Source: Mastigocoleus sp. MO_188.B34
Lineage (GTDB): Bacteria > Cyanobacteriota > Cyanobacteriia > Cyanobacteriales > Nostocaceae
Length of the DNA: 64,000 nt
Direction of reading: 5' to 3'
Assembly: GCF_030065675.1 (NCBI RefSeq)
Contig: NZ_JASJDK010000023.1
Span: 1-64,000 of the forward strand
Of this stretch, positions 1 through 6,679 are shown piece by piece (within the stretch, counting starts at the first letter, position 1; each line of letters starts with the position of its first letter). The position numbers were made by a program, and so were the translations under genes. The notes beneath the pieces are model-generated. The model saw only the letters and a program-made list of their open reading frames with translations. It searched no databases and was not told where the DNA came from.

Positions 1-112
1 GAGGACAAATCTACTATTATCTTTCTCAGAATAAGTAGGAGCTTGAAAAATAGATATATACTTCACTCCCCCAAAGCACTACTTAATTTTACAAATCGAT
101 TAAATTGTAATA
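1..112 (-). repeat. Left copy of a duplicated lipoprotein 3' flank / lptF 5' end
   Basis: Read on the minus strand, this stretch aligns for about 105 bases with 2880-2990, which lies between the second lipoprotein gene and the LptF-type permease and runs into the permease start. Both copies share the CAATTTAAT, GTAAAATTAA, TGCTTTG and GTGAAGTATAT blocks and both reach GTAGATTTG. At the permease start the right copy reads MIKRLVDL. The left copy reads (L)RKIIVDL in the matching frame, with CTG where ATG stands and a net frame change upstream. A second permease gene or remnant therefore probably begins at the window edge. Whether it is intact cannot be seen. Confidence 0.6.
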
Positions 113-148
113 AATTAAAAAAACAAAGCGCGATCGCTGATTATATAT

Positions 149-535
149 TTACTCTTTAGGAATTACTGATGTAGAATCGCTATTGCGAACAGTGAAACTA
201 CCGTCGGAGTTTTCAGTAATCGTAGTATCGCCGTTAGGATCTTGAATAACAACAGGTTTACCATTAGAATCTCGCCCAACAATAGTATCATTCACTCGTA
301 AAATGACATCCCCATTAGCAGGTGTGCTTGATGAATCATTGTTAGCTGTAGCAGGAGTGGTATCACTAGTCGCTGTATTTGCGTTATTAGAGGCTGTGTT
401 TGTATTATTAGCGGCTGTATTTGTATTGCTAGTTCCTCTACTTGTATTGCTAGCTCTTCTAGTATTACTTGAAGTAGAACCACTGCAAGAAACTAACATT
501 ACAGATATAAATATTGCAACAAATAATTTACTCAT
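149..535 (-). CDS. Small putative lipoprotein, copy 1
   Basis: This 128-residue protein begins with a short hydrophobic signal and a lipobox (LVSC, Cys17), which predicts diacylglyceryl modification and membrane anchoring. Residues about 20-70 are a low-complexity linker rich in Asn, Thr, Ser and Ala, built from imperfect NTNTA-like units. The last about 55 residues form a compact domain containing DSNGKPVV, DPNGDTT and DGSFTV. That domain is closely similar to the C-terminus of the lipoprotein at 3012-3350, so the two are paralogues. The function is unknown. The neighbours are two double-glycine peptides and an LptF-type permease on the same strand. The lipobox and paralogy are seen directly; location in the cell is inferred. 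Confidence 0.8.
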   Translation of the reverse strand: MSKLFVAIFISVMLVSCSGSTSSNTRRASNTSRGTSNTNTAANNTNTASNNANTATSDTTPATANNDSSSTPANGDVILRVNDTIVGRDSNGKPVVIQDPNGDTTITENSDGSFTVRNSDSTSVIPKE

Positions 536-757
536 TATTTTACAAAAAACAATAGGATTGAGAATCTACAACCCCAGGTATAGTACAGGATTTAACTTGA
601 CAATGACATAAGTTCACATCCTTTTAATATGAAAAACAAATATCTTATCAGAAAAAATAAAAAAATAGCGCATTATAATTGTTGAACAGTGCTATAGTTT
701 CGTTCCCTAAATAATTAATATTTTTATAGTTAATTCATCTATTAAAAAAAATCAAAA

Positions 758-1060
758 CTAAAATCCTTGTAATACGACTATAATATCAGAACCATTCGCA
801 GCAATTTGATTGAGTACGTTACCATTATCCTGGTAGGGAAGATAAACAAAACTACCTGAAGATGCATTTATTTGATTAACAACTTTATTCCTATCTCCGG
901 ATTCAAAATTAACTATATTAATAGCAGAGAAACTTCCATTATTATGTAAACTTATAGAGTTAGCTGCTTCTAAACCTCCATGAATTATTCTTTGCTCTAA
1001 GACCTTTAAATTACTCAAATAAATATTTGTATTCGATTCTAGTTTTTTAATCTTTATCAT
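758..1060 (-). CDS. Small protein with double-glycine leader (peptide B)
   Basis: This is a 100-residue protein with ATG start and an AAGGA ribosome-binding site 9 bases upstream. Residues 1-29 look like a double-glycine leader: hydrophobic positions L-x-x-L-x-V-L-E-Q-x-x-I end in HGG. Leaders of this type are cleaved after GG by C39 peptidase domains of export ABC transporters. The predicted 71-residue product is rich in Asn, Ser, Ile and Val and ends in QIAANGSDIIVVLQGF. The upstream gene has an equal-length leader of the same pattern and a related C-terminus. No matching C39 transporter lies in the window. It could be a bacteriocin-like or other secreted peptide; the function is not known. 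Confidence 0.65.
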   Translation of the reverse strand: MIKIKKLESNTNIYLSNLKVLEQRIIHGGLEAANSISLHNNGSFSAINIVNFESGDRNKVVNQINASSGSFVYLPYQDNGNVLNQIAANGSDIIVVLQGF

Positions 1061-1239
1061 TGGCTTATTTCCTTTAATTTAATTGAATAATGCAGTAAAA
1101 ATTGCAATTTTTTAGCATCACAAGATAATTTTTATTTATCGGTATCTTTTTATTAAAATTTATAAGTTACTGTCTCGAACATTAATTCAGACAGTAACTC
1201 TAATATTTTCTAACGATTTACCAAATAGACTGATGCTGG

Positions 1240-1530
1240 CTAAGGAGTCTGACCGTCATAAATCATTATACTAATGTTAGAACCAACATTAGCGATTTGA
1301 GGTTTGTCAAGATTACCACCATGAAATATATTCTGTGACACGTGTCCTCCTGTTTGAACACCTTCTTTGATTAAAGTTTCTGTTTTTCTATGAAATTTTG
1401 TTTTTGTACCACCGAATAAATTTGGAAATGAAAAACCAAATAAGCCACCATTAATAGATTCTTGATCTAACACATCTAGTTCATTCAAATCATTTACAGG
1501 TGCTAATTGAGAAATTTGAAGTGCAGACAT
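1240..1530 (-). CDS. Small protein with double-glycine leader (peptide A)
   Basis: This is a 96-residue protein. The start at 1530 was chosen because AGAGG lies 9 bases upstream; an upstream in-frame start would add 18 residues without a visible ribosome site. Residues 1-29 form a leader with the pattern L-x-x-L-x-V-L-D-Q-x-x-I-N-G-G, the same length and spacing as in peptide B at 758-1060. The predicted 67-residue product has several GG pairs, a basic central part, and a C-terminus (QIANVGSNISIMIYDG) resembling that of peptide B. The two are probably tandem paralogues exported by a C39-type system encoded elsewhere. That role is inferred from the leader only. Confidence 0.65.
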   Translation of the reverse strand: MSALQISQLAPVNDLNELDVLDQESINGGLFGFSFPNLFGGTKTKFHRKTETLIKEGVQTGGHVSQNIFHGGNLDKPQIANVGSNISIMIYDGQTP

Positions 1531-1715
1531 TAATTTAAACCTCTTTAATCCAATTGAGTCAAATATATAAATGCTTTGTTTCACAAATAAGCTAGTGAAA
1601 AAGCAAACCTCTGATACTTATTAATATCTAGTTATTCTCATAATAAGTCAATAATAAAATCTCTATTTTTAGGACATAATATTCCTTTTTATGTCTTGAT
1701 TTTATTGACTATTTT

Positions 1716-2897
1716 TTAATTCTTGCGCATTAGTATAAAATAACCAATAGATAAACCTAATAAATTGGGAAACCAAACTCCCCAAAATATTGAAATTGAT
1801 TCTGAAATACTTAAAGTTGTACTCACAAATTGAGCACAGCAATAAACTACAATAACAATTGCTGCAACAGTAAAGCTGTTATATTTTGCTTTTCTTTTTG
1901 AGTTTATTCCCAAAGCTGAACCAAGTAAGGTAAATATCATACAAGAAACTGGTGCAGCATACCTTTGTTGGATACTAATTTCGATTTCACGAACTTTTTT
2001 AGTATTTGCGGTATCTCTCACAAGTGCTAATCTGCGATATAGTTCAATAATATTCATCTCACGATGATCGCGATCGTCGCTAACATAATCAAAAACTTTT
2101 CTGCCTAAATTTAAGGGTAATTGTTCGAATTTACGAGTACTAATATATTCACCCTCAGAATTTAATATATTCAAAATACCAGAAAATAATTGCCATTTTT
2201 GTTGTTTTTTGTCCCACTGTGCTGAACGAGCAAGTATTATTTGTCTGAGTTGTTTATTTTTGAATTTAAGTAAGGTAATTTCGAGCATTTTTTTACCATC
2301 AAAACGCTCAGCGAAAAATAGTATTTTTAAATGTTTACGATTTTCTTCAGTTTCAAATTCCTGATAGATAATTTCCTTTTTGTTATATTTAGCTAGTTGA
2401 GTCCGATCTACATTTAATTCCCACTCTAAATTTATCGCTGCTTCGTAATTTGCAGGAGGAACAATCACTTCCTGAATAGTAAACATAAACATCATTGCAA
2501 CACAGGCGATCACCAACGAAGGAATGATGAGACGATACAAGCTAATTCCAATACTTTTTAGAGCAATTATTTCATTTTTATTAGATAACTTCTGATAAAC
2601 AAGAAGATTAGAGATTAATAAAGTAAATGGTAGGACAATACAAATAAAAGCCGGTAGTTTTAACCAATGGGTATATACTGCGATCGCAGTAGATAAATCT
2701 TCCTCAATTGCAAATTTGATTTCTTCAAAAGATATACCTACCACCTCTGCAACAATAGAGCAAATAACGACACTGAAAAGGAATTTTGGAATTAGCTCTT
2801 TAATAATGTATCGGTCTAAAAGAGTAATTCTAAAGCTAATCTTAAAATTAATCTTAAAATTAATTCTAAAAAGCAAATCTACGAGTCTCTTTATCAT
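1716..2897 (-). CDS. LptF/LptG-family permease (YjgP/YjgQ)
   Basis: The protein has the layout of LptF/LptG permeases. There are paired N-terminal membrane segments after LLDRYIIKELIPKF, the conserved run around LVYQKLSNKNEIIALKSIGIS, a soluble central domain (about residues 150-290), and C-terminal membrane segments containing QQRYAAPVSC. In Gram-negative bacteria this family moves lipopolysaccharide off the inner membrane together with LptB. The start at 2897 (ATG, 393 residues) is preferred over a TTG at 2966, because 2897-2990 lies in a duplicated flank whose other copy is stopped in that frame. Residues 10-24 are an in-frame FRINFKINFKIS repeat not typical of the family. Flanking genes are small lipoproteins and double-glycine peptides. 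Confidence 0.8.
   Translation of the reverse strand: MIKRLVDLLFRINFKINFKISFRITLLDRYIIKELIPKFLFSVVICSIVAEVVGISFEEIKFAIEEDLSTAIAVYTHWLKLPAFICIVLPFTLLISNLLVYQKLSNKNEIIALKSIGISLYRLIIPSLVIACVAMMFMFTIQEVIVPPANYEAAINLEWELNVDRTQLAKYNKKEIIYQEFETEENRKHLKILFFAERFDGKKMLEITLLKFKNKQLRQIILARSAQWDKKQQKWQLFSGILNILNSEGEYISTRKFEQLPLNLGRKVFDYVSDDRDHREMNIIELYRRLALVRDTANTKKVREIEISIQQRYAAPVSCMIFTLLGSALGINSKRKAKYNSFTVAAIVIVVYCCAQFVSTTLSISESISIFWGVWFPNLLGLSIGYFILMRKN
2835..2872 (-). repeat. In-frame 12-bp minisatellite at the permease N-terminus
   Basis: About three tandem copies of a 12-base unit (AAAATTAATCTT on the plus strand) encode alternating IN/FK residues between the start and the first recognisable family motif (LLDRYIIKEL). 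The unit count is divisible by three, so changes in copy number would keep the reading frame. Confidence 0.55.
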
Positions 2898-3011
2898 AAA
2901 AAATTGGCTTTGAGAAAGAAAAATATACTTCACTTTCTCAAAGCAATATTTAATTTTACGAATCAATTAAATTGTGAAAATATCAAAAATCAAGAATTGC
3001 TGTTAGGACAG

Positions 3012-3350
3012 TCAAGGGGAGAAAGGATTGCTAGTAAATATAGTTGTACCACCAGAACCATTAGTAACAGTGAAAGTACCGTCAGGATTTTCAGTAAGGG
3101 TAGTATCACCGTTAGGATCTTCAAGAATAACAGGCTTACCATTAGAATCTGGCCCAATAAGAGCGCCATTCACTTGAAGAACGGCATCCCCATTAGCAGG
3201 TTGTACGGATGAGCCATCATTAGTTACAACTTGATTGCTACTACTGACTGTATTTGTACTGCGAGTAGTTCTTTTACTATTACTTGAAGTGCCACCGCTA
3301 CAAGAAGCTAGGATTATAGATATAAATACTACTACAAATATTTTCCTCAT
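3012..3350 (-). CDS. Small putative lipoprotein, copy 2
   Basis: This is a 112-residue paralogue of the lipoprotein at 149-535. The ATG at 3350 places a normal signal sequence (MRKIFVVVFISII) before the lipobox LASC; the longer frame to 3416 would put 22 polar residues ahead of the signal. The linker is shorter and less repetitive than in copy 1. The C-terminal domain keeps PANGD, DSNGKPV, DPNGDTT and GTFTV. Its 3' flank matches the flank of copy 1 and leads into the LptF-type permease, so lipoprotein plus permease form a repeated unit. The function is unknown. The lipid anchor is predicted from the lipobox. Confidence 0.78.
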   Translation of the reverse strand: MRKIFVVVFISIILASCSGGTSSNSKRTTRSTNTVSSSNQVVTNDGSSVQPANGDAVLQVNGALIGPDSNGKPVILEDPNGDTTLTENPDGTFTVTNGSGGTTIFTSNPFSP

Positions 3351-3604
3351 GATGTCCATCGAAACAATAGAATTAAGAATATCAAAACTTTTGCTATAGC
3401 ACATGGTTATAGTCATTGACTATAGAAATTTATGCTTTATTAGCATTTAAAGCAAAATATATCATAGTACAAAATCAGTAGAAAAAATAGGAATTACACA
3501 TTTGAAAAAACAATTAATCGCCAATGCAAAAAAATCATTTGCTCTGAGAGATGGATTCTTCTAAGATATGGTTGTGAAATTCTTTTGTGCGATCGAACTT
3601 AAAT

Positions 3605-4282
3605 TTAAATTAATCCCTCTCTTACAGCTTTCGCTGCTGCTTGAACGCGATCGTCCACACTTAATTTATTAAGAATATTCCGCACATAAGATTTAACTGT
3701 TCCCAAAGAAAGATATAGTTGCTTGGAAATTTCTGGGTTTGACATTCCTTCACTAATCAGTTGTAGTACTTCTCGTTCGCGAACGCTTAATACAGGAGCT
3801 AGAGGATCATCATTCGCAGGTTTTGGTGAAGGAGTAACTGTTGATTTGAGCATAATAGCTACTTTATAAGCAATTTGGGGGTCGAGGTAAGTTCCACCAC
3901 CTTGAATTAAGCGTATAACTGCTAGCAACTGAGGCCATTCAATTGTTTTGAGACAGTAACCATCAGCTCCAGCTGCAAGCATTGCAATTACTTGACTATC
4001 TTCACCAAAAGCACTTAAGGCTATAACCCGAGGAGGATTAGCCCCATTTTTAATCTCCTGGGTGGCTGTGATACCATCAACTATCGGCATATCAATATCC
4101 ATCAGCACCACATCTGGGTTGATTTGAGTGGTTAATTGAATCGCTTCTTGTCCATTCTTGGCTTCCCCGACAACTTCAAACTCTTTTTCTAAGCTAAATT
4201 GTCCTTTTAAACCCAGACGTATAAGATTATGATCCTCTGCAAGGAGAACGCGAATAGGTGAATTTTCTATCACTTCAGACAT
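3605..4282 (-). CDS. NarL/FixJ-family response regulator
   Basis: This 225-residue two-component regulator has a receiver domain at about residues 9-125, with the acidic pair E-D near position 16, the probable phospho-acceptor Asp62 in VVLMD, and a GADGYCLK segment. A LuxR-type helix-turn-helix follows at about 155-220 (SVREREVLQLISEGMSNPEI, then GTVKSYVRNIL). The ATG at 4282 was chosen because the receiver begins just after it; the longer frame would start inside the kinase gene. The gene overlaps the 3' end of the histidine kinase by 13 bases, which implies translational coupling and a cognate pair. Target promoters are not evident. Confidence 0.93.
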   Translation of the reverse strand: MSEVIENSPIRVLLAEDHNLIRLGLKGQFSLEKEFEVVGEAKNGQEAIQLTTQINPDVVLMDIDMPIVDGITATQEIKNGANPPRVIALSAFGEDSQVIAMLAAGADGYCLKTIEWPQLLAVIRLIQGGGTYLDPQIAYKVAIMLKSTVTPSPKPANDDPLAPVLSVREREVLQLISEGMSNPEISKQLYLSLGTVKSYVRNILNKLSVDDRVQAAAKAVREGLI

Positions 4283-5802
4283 GTTGTTTCTTCTTGTTTT
4301 TGTTTTGAATCCAACCTGGATCGCACTTCTTGTACTGGTAGAGTGAAACAAAACCTAGTTCCTTTACCAACCTTACTTTCGACCCGAATTGTTCCTTTAT
4401 GAGCTTCTACGATTTGACGACAGAGGTAAAGTCCTAAACCTGCTTTCCCTCTTCGACCTCGTCCCTGAACAAAGCGATAAAATAATTTGTCTTTGTCGCG
4501 ATCGGGTATTCCAGGACCTTCGTCATGAACGCAGATCTCAACTTGTTGGGAATTAATCGCTTTGACTTCAAGACATACTCTTTTACCCGGTTCGCTCACC
4601 TGCACTGCATTATCAAGTAGATTTTGTAATACTCGTCTGATTTCGACGATATCGCCATAAACTACTGGTAATGATGGTGGAATTTTTTGCAATAGCTGAC
4701 ATTTATTCTTAGTTACGGCGTGATTTGAAGAGATAACACGACCAAATATTTTCTCCCAGTTTAATGGTTCTCGATTGAGAATTTGGCTCAGTCCAGCTTC
4801 GTAACGGCTAATATCCAATAGAGTTTCAAGAAGTTTAAGTAAATCGTTATTCGCTAAGCGGTATTCTTTTAATAACTCTTTTAAGGTATCGTTTACGGGA
4901 CCAAATGCTCCTCCCAGTATTGCATCTAGCGTACTGCGATTTGCTAGGAGCGGAGTACGTAAATCGTGAGATAATGTGCCAATTAAATCTTCTAAGTGTT
5001 GGTTGCGTTGTTGAATGCGTTCCTGACGACTACCAATATCTCTAGCCATAGCATTGAGTACTTCAGTCAGTCTACCGATTTCGTCCGGAGATAAATAGTT
5101 GAATTGAGCATCTAATTGTCCTGCTCCCCAGGATTGACCGATCTCGGTTAACTGTTTTAAAGGAAATTCAATTCTTCGACGCATCAGTAAGATATTTATT
5201 CCTACCCCTGCTAAAACCACAATAATATTGAATCCACTTAAACCAATATCAATTTGGTTCAGTAGATTTAACCTTTGCTCGTGTTCTTCCAAAAGTTTTT
5301 TTTCATGATCGAGTATACTCCTAACAGAGACTTTTAAAGGTTCCACAGAGTCTTGCTTAACTAAATCATTCAAACTTAAAGAACCATCGAGGACTTTTTG
5401 AGTTAATTGAACTTGCCAACGAGCGTAAAAGGTTCTAATCTCATCTATTTGTTTAATCTGCAAGGAATCTTCTTGCACTAACTCTGACAAACTAGCTATG
5501 CTATTGCGAAATTTATCTTCTCCTATGCGATAACTTTTCAAGTTAGAATTATCGCGATTCATGGCATAATCTCTTAGGGCAATTTTCTCTTCTAAAATTG
5601 CTCCTAGTAGATGTTCTCCTTCACGTTTTACTTCTTGACGGCGATTGACTAAATCGACATTTTCTTGTTCAGAAGCTTCTACCATAAAACTTAGAGCTTC
5701 CTGTCCGAGTAATAGGACTGTTAGTATTGCAAGACTGGTGTAGAGTGGAGCAAATAAGTGATTTTTAAGGAAAGGCAGCTTAAACTTAAAAGAAGGTAAC
5801 AT
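4270..5802 (-). CDS. Sensor histidine kinase (CHASE3-like, HAMP, HisKA)
   Basis: This is a 510-residue membrane kinase. Membrane segments lie near residues 20-40 and 186-208. Between them is a helical extracytoplasmic region of CHASE3 type (EEKIALRDYAMNRD). A HAMP linker (about 208-262) leads to the HisKA motif LSHDLRTPL, with His279 as the predicted autophosphorylation site. The ATPase domain has the N box (LQNLLDNAVQVS), DEGPGIP and GLGLYLCRQIV. It is co-transcribed with, and overlaps, the NarL-type regulator that follows. The signal sensed is unknown; CHASE3 regions in cyanobacteria occur in stress and light kinases, but no ligand can be assigned here. Confidence 0.93.
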   Translation of the reverse strand: MLPSFKFKLPFLKNHLFAPLYTSLAILTVLLLGQEALSFMVEASEQENVDLVNRRQEVKREGEHLLGAILEEKIALRDYAMNRDNSNLKSYRIGEDKFRNSIASLSELVQEDSLQIKQIDEIRTFYARWQVQLTQKVLDGSLSLNDLVKQDSVEPLKVSVRSILDHEKKLLEEHEQRLNLLNQIDIGLSGFNIIVVLAGVGINILLMRRRIEFPLKQLTEIGQSWGAGQLDAQFNYLSPDEIGRLTEVLNAMARDIGSRQERIQQRNQHLEDLIGTLSHDLRTPLLANRSTLDAILGGAFGPVNDTLKELLKEYRLANNDLLKLLETLLDISRYEAGLSQILNREPLNWEKIFGRVISSNHAVTKNKCQLLQKIPPSLPVVYGDIVEIRRVLQNLLDNAVQVSEPGKRVCLEVKAINSQQVEICVHDEGPGIPDRDKDKLFYRFVQGRGRRGKAGLGLYLCRQIVEAHKGTIRVESKVGKGTRFCFTLPVQEVRSRLDSKQKQEETTCLK

Positions 5803-6040
5803 GATTACTGACTAAGATAATAAAAATCATAAATATACTTGGGTATATTTAATATCTTCCCAAGAAAAGGGAACTAAAATACCAAATTTGTGCAAATTAA
5901 AAATATTTAAAAAACCAGATTGGAGCTGATTATTGATAAACCTACATCATTGGCGAATGCGAAAAAAATATACTTAAGAAATATATTTAACAGATAAGTT
6001 CAAACTTTTTGCTTAAGTATGAGATAATTTTAAGCCCCAT

Positions 6041-6512
6041 TCATTTTTTAGAACTAGAAGCTCTATTTTCTCTCCACACAGTTAACCACCAACCCAATAA
6101 AAGACAAACTCCAGTAGCTAGTACGCTCCAAAACAAAGAAGATGCAATGGGATGAACTGGATATTTAAAATTAATTGTTGGTGCAATGGGTTTATCGATA
6201 TGTTGGGTGATGATTCCTGAAGCGATCGCACCACCACCCAAACCAATACCAACTATTTGTACTGTTTTTTCTAAGGAGCGGTCGCGTCTAGTTTGTTCGA
6301 TTTCAACAGTTCCGCGAATAGATTCGATTAGTTGCTCAAATATATTTTGACCGGAAGTCAGATAAGCTAGGTCTGTATTAATTTGTTCAAGAAAGGTATC
6401 TAGTATTTACAAGGCTTTGAGAACAATATTTGCAGATTCTCTTTCAACGTAGAAATTAGGGTTTGATACAGTTACTGATAGTTTAGACCAAAAAAATACT
6501 GTATAACGCTTT
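6041..6512 (-). pseudogene. Remnant of a small C-terminally anchored membrane protein
   Basis: The minus-strand frame is open from the repeat at about 6513 down to 6041 except for an in-frame TAA at 6407-6409. Before the stop it reads LSVTVSNPNFYVERESAN; after it, LEQINTDLAYLTSG, then EIEQTRRDRSLEKT, a glycine-rich hydrophobic stretch, and a second membrane segment near the end (SLFWSVLATGVCLLLGWW). No ATG follows the stop; the only later candidate is a TTG leaving about 66 residues. The 5' end abuts a palindromic repeat and no upstream start is seen. The best reading is a truncated, nonsense-mutated gene of unknown family. Confidence 0.55.
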
Positions 6513-6513
6513 A

Positions 6514-6545
6514 GAGCGATCAGCCACGCGGCTGCGCCGAACGCT
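6514..6545. repeat. Short GC-rich hairpin repeat
   Basis: A GCGATC box is followed by AGCC-ACGC-GGCT, a four-base stem with a four-base loop, and then GCGCCGAACGCT. It lies exactly at the truncated 5' end of the gene remnant and resembles the other small GC-rich hairpins listed in this window. Confidence 0.5.
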
Positions 6546-6636
6546 AATTTTTACTAATTTTAATTAGCTGGTAAAACTAAACTACCAATTCTAAGCCGAA
6601 CTAATCCACAAATATTTATTTATCATTAAAACCTCC

Positions 6637-6664
6637 GTAGAGACGTTTCATGAAACGTCTCTAC
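6637..6664. repeat. Perfect 28-bp palindrome (GTAGAGACG family)
   Basis: The two 14-base arms are exact reverse complements, with outer ends GTAGAGACG / CGTCTCTAC and a centre TTTCATGAAA. A second perfect member with a different centre lies at 11312-11339, and decayed members lie at 16435-16479 and 29108-29154. This one sits 16 bases from the 3' end of the HEAT-repeat gene and could also act as a transcript-end hairpin. Confidence 0.85.
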
Positions 6665-6679
6665 AAAGTGTTATTTAAC

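Noticed and set aside
292-611. Overlapping frames on both strands within the first lipoprotein gene
   Set aside because: They follow the repeat period of the Asn/Thr linker and have Leu/Val-rich repeat translations; the lipobox-containing frame explains the region.
2904-3212. 102-residue plus-strand frame
   Set aside because: Antisense to the second lipoprotein and the duplicated flank; no independent support.
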